Below, piece by piece: positions 16,832 through 24,775 of a stretch of 64,000 nucleotides of DNA. Both the position numbers and the translations under genes were made by a program. The notes beneath the pieces were generated by a model. That model was not told where the DNA came from, did not search any database, and worked only from the letters and a program-made list of their open reading frames with translations. Within the stretch, counting starts at the first letter, position 1, and every line of letters starts with the position of its first letter. The DNA is from Aequoribacter fuscus (GTDB lineage: Bacteria; Pseudomonadota; Gammaproteobacteria; Pseudomonadales; Halieaceae). The stretch spans positions 744,001 through 808,000 of the forward strand of contig NZ_CP036423.1 of the NCBI RefSeq assembly GCF_009910365.1, in the 5' to 3' direction.

Positions 16832-17419
16832 ATGACAAAACCTGCAAAGCTCTTGGAAATTGACGGTCGTCGTCAGCGCAGCGAGCGCAGTAAGCAAGCC
16901 ATCATTGATGCAATGGCTGCTATGATAGAGGAAGGGAACCTAATCCCTACTGCGCAACAAGCATCCGATCGCGCGGGTGTGGGGATTCGGACTGTCTTTC
17001 GTCATTTTTCGGATATGGAAAATTTGTTTTCGATTGCTGATACTCAGCGTCGCGCGCATATCGAAGGGCTGTTTGCCGGAGGCGATCGTCATGGTTCTGT
17101 CAGTGAGCGCATTCAAAAATTGGTTGATTATCGCGGCCAACAGTATGAATTAGTCGCTAATATTGCTCGGTCATCGTTGGCACAGCGCTGGCGTTATAAA
17201 GCCTTGCACGAGAATTACGCTAGATATCAGCGGGCTTTGCGCAATGACAATTTTGACTGGTTGCCCGAACTAAGGTCTTTGCCAAAAGCGTTACAAGATT
17301 CGATTGAAGCGCAGCTGTCGTTTGAACACTGGGATCGTCTACGTGATCACCAGAACCTAAGTGCCGACGAGGCCAAAGCTGCTATCGCAGAGACGCTGGC
17401 GCGCCTTCTAGGGGCTTAG
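16832..17419 (+). CDS. TetR-family transcriptional regulator
   Basis: 195 residues. The N-terminal helix-turn-helix spans about residues 20-65, with TAQQASDRAGVGIRTVFRHF as the recognition part. The C-terminal ligand domain is not assignable. It probably shares a transcript with the TauE/SafE gene and may control it. Its stop codon overlaps the stop of the convergent DsbA-like gene (17416-17419). Confidence 0.9.
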   Translation: MTKPAKLLEIDGRRQRSERSKQAIIDAMAAMIEEGNLIPTAQQASDRAGVGIRTVFRHFSDMENLFSIADTQRRAHIEGLFAGGDRHGSVSERIQKLVDYRGQQYELVANIARSSLAQRWRYKALHENYARYQRALRNDNFDWLPELRSLPKALQDSIEAQLSFEHWDRLRDHQNLSADEAKAAIAETLARLLGA

Positions 17420-18765
17420 GTGTTTTCTATTTGGTCAATAATTTGAGCAAAGCGCCACAGCCGATCTTGTCCCCACGCCTGAGCGATTACCTGGCCCTCG
17501 GGTGAAATGAGTCGGAAGCTGGGCACACCCCAACTGCCCCAGGAATACATGTCTTGTCGGTTTTGCTCTAGCGCGTCGCCCCAACCCGGTTTGTCTAGAT
17601 AGGTTCTTGCCTCTTTCCACTGCAAACCGGCACGCTCGCATATCTTTTTCAAGCCGCGATTTGAGAGCGAGTTGATGCCCTCACAGAAAGCGCCATCCAT
17701 AAAGCTTTTTAAGTATTCGCGCTGCAAGCCTTGCTGTATCGCCAGCGGATAGATTGAGAAACCGCGAATGACCCCTTCGCCGATGGGGTCGTAAAAATTG
17801 CCAAAGCCCACTTTAGATAGCGTTTTCGCCTCACGCGCGCAATCGCTCATGATGTAGGCCCCTTTAGTGCGAGTAAGCGTCACGCCTCGCATGACCATGG
17901 GCAAGACGGGTTTTAACACTAATTCGACACCTGCTCGATCTGCAAGTGCGCAGACGGCGTCAAAGCATATGGCTGAATAGGGTGATCGCAGGCTCGGGTA
18001 GCATTCTAGTCGATAGCCATGACTTAATGTTTGCTCGGGCAGCGTGCTCGCTCTTGGAAATAGAATGTCTCCGTAGACGCCAAGCGCCTGCAGGCGCTGC
18101 TCGAGGTGATACAAGCGGTCAACACCCCAATACCACTCGCCCTCGTAGTGCAACATTGCGCCGGCGTAGTGGCCAAGTTCTTGCTGGTATTTCGAACCTT
18201 CGTTAATGGCTGCCTCTGCCGCAGATAAGGCATCTGCTTTGTAATCGGCAGTTTCGAGGGCGCCAGACCACAGTGCATTACCTAAGTCGATAAGCTCGTC
18301 AATGGGGAGTGCGCCATCTTTCACGAGAGCGCTGGCTCTAACACTCGCGGCTTTAATGGCAGTATCACTGGGCACATAATCGCCAGCCTCAAACTGTAAT
18401 CGGTAACCTGGCGCTATAAAAGCCGCATCGGTTCGTGATAGCGCGATTAACAATTCAGGCTCTGGATTGTTATTGCCGGATACCCCCCGAGTTAAGTGTG
18501 CAGTAAATCTTGCTGATGTGTTGGCTTGAACGAGCTTAAGTGCCTGCAGTAGTAAATGTGAATAGGGGTCATCCACTTGGTAGAACACCTGAACATGGTG
18601 ATCACGTCTCTCGTGCCGTCGAAGCTGTTCGGCGCGTTCGCGTTTTTTGGTAAGTTGCTTATCGCTGAGGCGGCTTTTAAGAACCTGTCTCTGCAAAAAG
18701 CGAAACAGGCGCGATTGCGTGCTGGAAGACGCGCCGCTTTGGCGAGTTATGTTAGGTTCTGACAT
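17416..18765 (-). CDS. Double DsbA/HCCA-isomerase-like thioredoxin-fold protein
   Basis: 449 residues, about twice the length of a single-domain family member. After a basic N-terminus (about residues 1-55) a first thioredoxin-like half starts at HVQVFYQVDDPYSHLLLQAL. A second half, from about residue 250, has YPSLRSPYSAICFDAV and the conserved LVLKPVLPMVMRG and WGVPSFRL segments of the 2-hydroxychromene-2-carboxylate isomerase/DsbA branch. No CxxC redox motif is visible at the expected sites, where DPYS and SPYS stand instead; SPYS is the usual glutathione-transferase-like signature. No signal peptide, so it is cytoplasmic. A glutathione-dependent isomerase or transferase is the best guess. 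Confidence 0.8.
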   Translation of the reverse strand: MSEPNITRQSGASSSTQSRLFRFLQRQVLKSRLSDKQLTKKRERAEQLRRHERRDHHVQVFYQVDDPYSHLLLQALKLVQANTSARFTAHLTRGVSGNNNPEPELLIALSRTDAAFIAPGYRLQFEAGDYVPSDTAIKAASVRASALVKDGALPIDELIDLGNALWSGALETADYKADALSAAEAAINEGSKYQQELGHYAGAMLHYEGEWYWGVDRLYHLEQRLQALGVYGDILFPRASTLPEQTLSHGYRLECYPSLRSPYSAICFDAVCALADRAGVELVLKPVLPMVMRGVTLTRTKGAYIMSDCAREAKTLSKVGFGNFYDPIGEGVIRGFSIYPLAIQQGLQREYLKSFMDGAFCEGINSLSNRGLKKICERAGLQWKEARTYLDKPGWGDALEQNRQDMYSWGSWGVPSFRLISPEGQVIAQAWGQDRLWRFAQIIDQIENT

Positions 18766-18845
18766 GGCGCATGGTGCCCCTTGATTTCGTTATGGCCAAG
18801 AGTGTGCCACAGGTGCCCAATCCAACATAGAGCAAAGACTGGAGT

Positions 18846-19508
18846 TTACAGCTGGGTCTTTGCCTTGAGTTTGGCTAAAAGCGCTAGCTGAGCTTCTTTG
18901 CCCAAAGGTTCTAGTACATGAGGTTCAGGTGCGGGTAAGGCAGGAACTTCGAACGATTCCCCCTGAAGTACACGTTCTAGGTATTTTTGATAGTGCTGCT
19001 CAAAGGCCTTGAACGCTTTGGCCTCGGGCTCGTTCGCTAGTATGAACCATCCGGCATCGCGTCCTGCTAGGTACACGATTGGGTGGCTCCAGCTCTGGCT
19101 CGCCTTGGGTGAAGGCGCTTGGCAGGCCTGAAGATAGGCGCTGTGTGCATCGGGTAAGCCCGACTCACCAAGTTGAGCGACACACTGGTCATGCATGCGG
19201 CTGAGGGTTGGTAGGTACTCACTTTTCTCGATGGCGCTTTTTGCAGCGTGTAACAATATCCTGACGGGATACTTGTTGAGTGACTCAAACCACAACTTTT
19301 TGACTTGTTTGACTTGCTCGGCGTCGGGGTAAGCTGAGTAGTACTGATTGTGGTAGTTGAGCCGAAAGAGAGCAAAAATTTGATTGATGGCTTCGACATA
19401 TTCTTCGCGCGGAGGCTGTGAACTGCGCGATGCATGGGTGGGCTCTGGAAGGCTTTTACCCAGCGATTCAATCTGGTCGGCGATGTCGCTTATCGATTTT
19501 TTGCTCAT
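18846..19508 (-). CDS. Phage lambda P-like replication protein, candidate DnaB helicase loader
   Basis: 220 residues, no signal peptide or membrane segment. Residues about 35-110 (EAINQIFALFRLNYHNQYY, then KLWFESLNKYPVRILLHAAK, LPTLSRMHDQC) resemble the replication protein P family, whose lambda member binds and loads DnaB. The C-terminal third is helical and charged (KAFEQHYQKYLERVL) with a Pro-rich linker. It is the second gene of a leftward pair, 10 nt after the DnaT-repeat gene, which strongly supports a replication role. The match is from memory and by eye; a profile search is needed. I see no phage structural, integrase or lysis genes nearby, so it looks like a resident chromosomal gene. 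Confidence 0.65.
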   Translation of the reverse strand: MSKKSISDIADQIESLGKSLPEPTHASRSSQPPREEYVEAINQIFALFRLNYHNQYYSAYPDAEQVKQVKKLWFESLNKYPVRILLHAAKSAIEKSEYLPTLSRMHDQCVAQLGESGLPDAHSAYLQACQAPSPKASQSWSHPIVYLAGRDAGWFILANEPEAKAFKAFEQHYQKYLERVLQGESFEVPALPAPEPHVLEPLGKEAQLALLAKLKAKTQL

Positions 19509-19518
19509 TGTTTCGTCT

Positions 19519-20601
19519 CTATTGCGCCCAAGAGGTATCGCTAAGATCCTCGCTCAGGCTACGACCTCGAGTGCTGCTTGCTGCCTCGTTAGCCAATTGG
19601 TGCTGTTTGGCCCAGTGATATTTTACGTGCTGCAAGAACTTACTGTTCCATGAGGTTTGAAGCTGGTTTGAGTCTCGCCAAAAAACAATAAATTCGGGCA
19701 GTAAGTCGTTGGCAAAGTGAGCATCAATATGCGATAGCTTTAAAATATCATAAACATCGCTACTGGGGGTCCAATCGGCAGGTATGCGCGTTGGTTCGGT
19801 GCTGTGCTTGATCGCAGAGGTGTAGCGAGCCCATTGCAAGCGGATGTGCTGAATAAATCGCGAATTCAATTCTTTAGGGTGACTTCCGCGTTCTTTCCAG
19901 TACAGAACAAACTCAGGGATGGCCTCGTTGACGAACTCTGGGTCGACTCCGTTACGATTTAGAATTTCTAAGGCGTCGGCATTAGGGCGCCAGTTATTGT
20001 CCAATTGCGCGGGCTGATTTACCTCGAAGTTCGCGCTGTTTTTGGGTGCTTGCTGACGTCGCCATTGGCCTATGACATGCGTCCTGAATTTGTTTTCCCA
20101 AGCGTGTGATGGCTCATCGCGCTCACGCCAGTACAAAATAAAGTCTTCCAGTTGATCCAGCGCAAATTGGCGCGGGATGGCGTGGTTTAATTGCAGTAAC
20201 TGCAAAATGTCCTCGCTAGGGGACCAATTATTTCTGAGCGTTTGCGCTCGTCTTGGCGGTTGAGTCGGTTGTGCCTGTTCGCTCTTTTCTGCGGGTTGGT
20301 TAAAGGCGAAAACCAGTTGATCGCTACTGTGTAGTGGGGGTGAGTCGATTAAAATGACGGCTTTTTCAACCAAATTACGACTTATTCGGTGCAAATCGCC
20401 TGAGGTCCAAAATCCACAATGGTTTAGCAGCTGCTGGCGTGGTAGCGTGAACCACTCAAAGCCGCGTTGGGTATTGCCGTCCAGGTGTTGCGTGAGTGCG
20501 TCAAGCTGTTGCAGTAGAATGGCTTCTTCCAGACCAATGGTTGCCGCGAGCGCGGGCGAAAACACCATGGACGTTTCAGGAAGTAAAGACGATCGGGGCA
20601 T
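19519..20601 (-). CDS. Winged-helix protein with three tandem DnaT-like ssDNA-binding domains
   Basis: 360 residues. Residues about 5-100 look like the winged-helix N-terminus of phage-type replisome organisers (GLEEAILLQQLDAL, then FTLPRQQLLNHCGFWTSGDL). Then come three related repeats of about 57 residues: 124-181, 202-258 and 275-330. Each begins NW/DW-x-P, has a short helix, then DFILYWRE / EFVLYWKE / EFIVFWRD, and ends with a KF/RF-x-x-H(I/V) ... W helix. This is the C-terminal domain of DnaT, which binds ssDNA and helps load DnaB at restart. E. coli DnaT has one such domain. The gene is divergent from radA (53 nt) and precedes the P-like gene. Start codon has only a weak ribosome site. 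Confidence 0.75.
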   Translation of the reverse strand: MPRSSLLPETSMVFSPALAATIGLEEAILLQQLDALTQHLDGNTQRGFEWFTLPRQQLLNHCGFWTSGDLHRISRNLVEKAVILIDSPPLHSSDQLVFAFNQPAEKSEQAQPTQPPRRAQTLRNNWSPSEDILQLLQLNHAIPRQFALDQLEDFILYWRERDEPSHAWENKFRTHVIGQWRRQQAPKNSANFEVNQPAQLDNNWRPNADALEILNRNGVDPEFVNEAIPEFVLYWKERGSHPKELNSRFIQHIRLQWARYTSAIKHSTEPTRIPADWTPSSDVYDILKLSHIDAHFANDLLPEFIVFWRDSNQLQTSWNSKFLQHVKYHWAKQHQLANEAASSTRGRSLSEDLSDTSWAQ

Positions 20602-20654
20602 ACTGGGTCGCTTGGTCAGTTAAGTTTATAAACCTTGGTAGCTAAGGGTACCTC

Positions 20655-22034
20655 ATGGCGAAAGCAAAAACAGCGTTTGTCTGCAACGAATGTGGATCGG
20701 ATTACGCAAAATGGCAGGGACAATGCAGTGACTGCGGAACATGGAACACCCTCGTCGAGTTTAAGCTGGGCCCGGCGAGTGGCGCAAAACGCAGTAAAAC
20801 CCAAACAGCGAATGCCAGTTACGCTGGTGTTCGAAGCGAAGCCAAGCGACTGAGTGAAATCGATCTGGAAAAAACGCCGCGTTTTACTTCGGGTACCAGC
20901 GAATTTGATCGTGTTCTAGGGGGTGGTTTAGTCCCTGGATCGGCAATTTTGGTGGGTGGACATCCCGGAGCAGGCAAAAGTACTTTGCTGCTGCAAACGA
21001 TGTGTCATCTGGCGAAAGACCGCGAGGTCCTATACGTAACCGGTGAGGAGTCCCCGCAACAGATCGCAATGCGGGCGCATCGCCTTGAGTTACCGGTTGA
21101 CCGCCTGCGATTAATGGCCGAGACCAATATTGATGCGCTGTTGGCCACGGCAGAGGAAATCAAACCTGCGGTGATGGTGGTAGATTCAATACAGGTTATG
21201 CATGCCGATGATATCACCTCGGCTCCCGGCAGTGTGTCGCAGGTGCGCGAGTGTGCAGCGCGCTTGACTCGCTATGCGAAGTTGTCGAATACCGTACTTT
21301 TTTTGGTGGGTCACGTGACAAAAGACGGTTCGCTTGCCGGACCTAAAGTGCTTGAACACATGATCGATTGCTCGATCTTACTAGAAGGCGACGCCGACAA
21401 GCGCTTCAGAACCTTACGCGGTCAGAAAAACCGTTTTGGCGCTGTCAATGAGTTGGGTGTGTTTGCCATGACGGATAAGGGTTTGCGTGAGGTGAAAAAC
21501 CCCTCGGCAATATTCTTGGATCGAGGGCATGAGGCCGCACCTGGCAGCATTGTCATGGCGGTTTGGGAGGGGACGCGTCCTTTATTGGTTGAGATACAAG
21601 CGCTGGTCGATGACTCGTCATTGTCCAATCCCAGGCGTGTGGCTGTGGGCCTTGAGCAAAACCGTTTGGCCATGCTGTTGGCGGTCCTGCATCGACACGC
21701 GGGACTGCAGCTGGGCGATCAAGACGTATTTGCTAACGTGGTGGGCGGGGTTAAAGTGTTGGAAACAAGCGCCGACCTATCGTTGTTAGCGGCGATCGTA
21801 TCGAGTTTTAAAGATCGTATTTTGCCGCGCGATTGGGTCGTATTTGGCGAAGTCGGCTTAGCGGGGGAGATTCGCCCAGTACCCAGTGGGCAAGAACGCT
21901 TAGCCGAAGCTGCCAAGCATGGTTTTAAACATGCGATTGTGCCCAAAGGCAACATGCCTAAACAGCCAATTAACGGTCTGAAGGTCGTGGGGGTGTCCAA
22001 ACTGTCCGAGGCGATGGACGCACTGCAGATATAA
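20655..22034 (+). CDS. radA: DNA repair protein RadA
   Basis: 459 residues, normal length. The zinc finger uses C10, C13, C24 and C27 (CNECGSDYAKWQGQCSDCG). The RecA-like core has Walker A GHPGAGKST and the RadA-specific KNRFG motif (KNRFGAVNELG). The C-terminal Lon-like domain contains GEVGLAGEIRPV. RadA is a DnaB-like branch-migration helicase acting in recombination. Start ATG follows AAGGGTACCTC. It is divergent from the DnaT-repeat gene, so the two may share a control region of 53 nt. Confidence 0.98.
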   Translation: MAKAKTAFVCNECGSDYAKWQGQCSDCGTWNTLVEFKLGPASGAKRSKTQTANASYAGVRSEAKRLSEIDLEKTPRFTSGTSEFDRVLGGGLVPGSAILVGGHPGAGKSTLLLQTMCHLAKDREVLYVTGEESPQQIAMRAHRLELPVDRLRLMAETNIDALLATAEEIKPAVMVVDSIQVMHADDITSAPGSVSQVRECAARLTRYAKLSNTVLFLVGHVTKDGSLAGPKVLEHMIDCSILLEGDADKRFRTLRGQKNRFGAVNELGVFAMTDKGLREVKNPSAIFLDRGHEAAPGSIVMAVWEGTRPLLVEIQALVDDSSLSNPRRVAVGLEQNRLAMLLAVLHRHAGLQLGDQDVFANVVGGVKVLETSADLSLLAAIVSSFKDRILPRDWVVFGEVGLAGEIRPVPSGQERLAEAAKHGFKHAIVPKGNMPKQPINGLKVVGVSKLSEAMDALQI

Positions 22035-22039
22035 TCATC

Positions 22040-22690
22040 CTACTGGTGGACGGTTTGCAGAGTCTCAAAAATGGTTTCGCAGTCTCGGTAAAATTGCTGT
22101 TGGGCGTCGCCTAAATAAGGCGCAATCATCGTCAGAAGCTGCAGAACACCTCGGTGCATCGTAATTTCTGGATCGCGTCGCCCGTGGAGTAAATGATCGA
22201 ACGAGAACCAGAAGGTGGCCGTTTGCGATAGGTTGTCGGCAATGGCGTTCAATTGCTGTTCTCTGGTGTCGCCGCCTTGGGCGATAAGTTCATCACATAG
22301 GGCATAGAACGCGGCGCGTTTTAGCGCCAATATCCGTTTGAAACCGCGTTCGATTTTCGGGTAGCGGTTGATCAAGTCCGTTAAGTTATCGTATATGAAC
22401 CGATAGTCGTGCATATCCTCAAATAAGACGAATAAATAGTACCAGTTGTTCTCGACAGACTCTTGGTTGGCCAACGGGGCGGCAATAGGTGCGGCTAAGG
22501 TCTCGCTGATGCGTTGTTCAAATTGATCGAAGAGTGCCGCAATGATGGGATCCTTGCCTTTGAAGTGGTAGTACAAGTTGCCTGGGCTCATATCGAGTTC
22601 GTCGGCAATTTCTAGGGCCGTCGTGTGTACCTCGCCCTGCTCGTTAAACAGGGTTAAGGCTGTGTGTAAAATACGATCACGAGTTTTCAC
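22040..22690 (-). CDS. TetR-family regulator next to phasin (PhaD-like)
   Basis: 216 residues. The helix-turn-helix lies at about residues 8-55 (HTTALEIADELDMSPGNLYYHF). The body resembles PhaD-type TetR regulators found near PHA granule genes in Pseudomonas. It ends 5 nt from the convergent radA stop and lies downstream of the phasin gene on the same strand, from which it is separated by a terminator. Control of PHA genes is inference from context. Confidence 0.85.
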   Translation of the reverse strand: MKTRDRILHTALTLFNEQGEVHTTALEIADELDMSPGNLYYHFKGKDPIIAALFDQFEQRISETLAAPIAAPLANQESVENNWYYLFVLFEDMHDYRFIYDNLTDLINRYPKIERGFKRILALKRAAFYALCDELIAQGGDTREQQLNAIADNLSQTATFWFSFDHLLHGRRDPEITMHRGVLQLLTMIAPYLGDAQQQFYRDCETIFETLQTVHQ

Positions 22691-22737
22691 AGGCCGACAC
22701 TCTGACTAGGTGGGGGCATTGTGGCACATTTTTGGAG

Positions 22738-22766
22738 AATAAAAAAAAGGGCCGCATAAGCGACCC
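22738..22766 (-). terminator. Rho-independent terminator after the phasin gene
   Basis: On the minus strand GGGTCGC, loop TTAT, GCGGCCC (one G-T pair), followed by a run of eight or more T. It separates phasin from the TetR gene. Confidence 0.85.
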
Positions 22767-22805
22767 ATAAACATAAGGGATTCGTGGAATTCCTGGATGT
22801 ATTCT

Positions 22806-23414
22806 TTAGGCGACCTTGTTCAGGCCAGCCGCTTTGCGCAAACGCTCGAAACGACCTTTGGCTTTCTCGATGCGCGCTTCAATGGCCTCACGATCAGCGA
22901 GTTTGGCGATGGCAAATTTGCTGGTATCGATGTCCGCCAACTTTTCTTTGGCTTCTGTTTCTACTTTCTCGCCGCGTGCTACCAGCTCTTTATACAGTTC
23001 GCTGGCTTTGCCACGCTGAGCTTCTAACTCTTCGTTTAACGATTTCAGGCGAGTTTGCACTTCGTCGAAAGCTTTGCCATAAACGCCTAAGCCGGCGAGG
23101 ACTGCTTTGCGCGGCAATTCAAAAGCTGATTCTTTGGCCGTTTCCGGCTTAGCTTTGGCGCGTGTTTTGGCCGCTGCTGGCTTTGCTTTGGCCGCTGTAC
23201 GACGAGTTTTGGTCGCCGTCGTCTTGGTGGCTTCTGCTTTGTCAGTTGCTGATTTGCGAGTGGTCGCTTTGGCGGCGACTTTTTTCACAGGTGCTTTTTT
23301 AGCGGCTGTGGTGCGACGCGCACGCTTTGGTTTCGCCTCTGCTTCAATTGCAGCTGCTGCAGTTTCTACAGGCGCTTCTACTGCGCTTACTTCGGTTTTG
23401 ATATCGTCAGCCAT
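22806..23414 (-). CDS. Phasin with histone H1-like Lys/Ala-rich N-terminal half
   Basis: 202 residues. Residues about 28-100 are low-complexity Ala/Lys/Arg/Thr (AAKKAPVKKVAAKATTRK and similar repeats), resembling histone H1/AlgP tails. Residues about 102-195 are a helical phasin domain (RKAVLAGLGVYGKAFDEVQT) as in PhaI/PhaF. Such proteins coat PHA granules and tether them to the nucleoid. In Pseudomonas PhaF the phasin part comes first and the H1-like part last; here the order is reversed. The ATG at 23414 follows AGGAGAACATC, a strong ribosome site. Transcription ends at the terminator at 22738-22766. Confidence 0.88.
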   Translation of the reverse strand: MADDIKTEVSAVEAPVETAAAAIEAEAKPKRARRTTAAKKAPVKKVAAKATTRKSATDKAEATKTTATKTRRTAAKAKPAAAKTRAKAKPETAKESAFELPRKAVLAGLGVYGKAFDEVQTRLKSLNEELEAQRGKASELYKELVARGEKVETEAKEKLADIDTSKFAIAKLADREAIEARIEKAKGRFERLRKAAGLNKVA

Positions 23415-23595
23415 GATGTTCTCCTGAGCTTTGCTTGAACTTGGGACGCATAGTAGTGAGCAAAATTAGAAAACACATACTAAAAATAAAAAAAGTGTTC
23501 ATTGTGGGTTTTTTTACCTTAGTTTGGATCCACAGCGGCTGTATTTTCGTAAACACTGGTGCACAATTTCGCCTTCAAAAATCAGGACAAGATCG

Positions 23596-24774
23596 GTGCC
23601 AAATTTACGTTTCAAAAGTTTTTTTCAAGCCCTTGCGGTGGTTGTTATCGGCGTCTTCATCGCCTTTAAAATTTTAACCGGTAAGCCGAAACCCGACCCC
23701 AAGCCCATTGTCGCACCGGCACCCATCGAGGTCAGTGTTATTCAAGCTGAGCCGACGGCCCAGAGTCTGATGGTCACCACTCAAGGAACGGCGGAGCCCG
23801 CGGTTGCAACGCGATTAAGCTCGGAGGTGATGGGGCAAGTTCTGTCGATATCCGAGCATTACCGCCCCGGCGGCTTTTTCAAGCAAGGGGATGTACTGCT
23901 GAGCGTCGATGATACGCAGTATCGTTTAGCCTTGGCGCGAGCCGAATCTCAGCTTGCCGCAGCGCGGCAGCGCTTGGCTGAAGAACGTGGCCGAGCACTG
24001 CAAGCCCAACGCGAATGGCGGGATTTGGGGAGTGAATCCGCGAATGCGCTATTTTTAAGGCAGCCGCAAATCGAGGCGTCGCAGGCGGCGGTCCAAGCGG
24101 CCGAGATGGAAGTTGCGAAAGCCCAACGCGATTTGGGAAAGACCAAAATCAAAGCGCCTTTTGACGGGCGGGTTAGGCAAAAGCTGGTGGATTTGGGCCA
24201 ATACATTGGTGTCGGTATGCCGGTCGCTGAAGTCTATTCAACCGACGAAGTTCGTATCCAGCTGCCTCTAACCGACAAGCAGCTGGCAATGCTAGATCTT
24301 CGTTTGTTGGAATCTGCTAATCCGGAAGTGGATCAAGTCACGATCAGCGCAAAGGTCGCGGGACAAACGTGGACCTGGAATGGTCGCTTGATCGGCACCG
24401 GTGCCGATGTGGATATTCAATCTCGCGTTCATTTTGTCATGGTCGCCGTTGATGATCCTTTTGGTTTTAACGACGATGTTAACGACCCACCTTTGACGCC
24501 GGGGTTATTCGTTTCAGCAACCTTGCGCGGTAAACCGATAGAAGGTGTGACGCAATTGCCACGTAGCGCGATACATACGGACGGTACCATTCGATGGGTG
24601 GACGATCAGGATATTTTGCGTGAGCACGGTGTCGATTTATTGCAGTCAGACGGGCAACAGGCATGGGTTCTGGGGTTAGATAGAGCGATGAGCGTGGTAA
24701 CACAATTGCCAGCAGGCGTTCTTGCTGGAACGCGCGTGCGAACAGCTGACGCACTCATAGGGGCGGTGAACTGA
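23596..24774 (+). CDS. RND efflux periplasmic adaptor subunit
   Basis: 392 residues from the GTG at 23596 (AGGA nine nt upstream). The frame is open to 23524 but that stretch lacks a ribosome site. An N-terminal membrane anchor (FFQALAVVVIGVFIAFKI) is followed by the barrel-sandwich with its hairpin (ESQLAAARQRLAEERGRALQ) and the lipoyl half motif TKIKAPFDGRVRQKLVDLGQ. It links the inner-membrane pump to an outer-membrane channel encoded elsewhere. Its stop is one base from the permease ATG, so translation is coupled. Substrate unknown. Confidence 0.93.
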   Translation: MPNLRFKSFFQALAVVVIGVFIAFKILTGKPKPDPKPIVAPAPIEVSVIQAEPTAQSLMVTTQGTAEPAVATRLSSEVMGQVLSISEHYRPGGFFKQGDVLLSVDDTQYRLALARAESQLAAARQRLAEERGRALQAQREWRDLGSESANALFLRQPQIEASQAAVQAAEMEVAKAQRDLGKTKIKAPFDGRVRQKLVDLGQYIGVGMPVAEVYSTDEVRIQLPLTDKQLAMLDLRLLESANPEVDQVTISAKVAGQTWTWNGRLIGTGADVDIQSRVHFVMVAVDDPFGFNDDVNDPPLTPGLFVSATLRGKPIEGVTQLPRSAIHTDGTIRWVDDQDILREHGVDLLQSDGQQAWVLGLDRAMSVVTQLPAGVLAGTRVRTADALIGAVN

Positions 24775-24775
24775 T

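Noticed and set aside
18846-20601. Prophage remnant as explanation of the P-like and DnaT-repeat genes
   Set aside because: No integrase, structural, lysis or repeat/attachment sequences are visible, and radA and housekeeping genes flank the pair directly.
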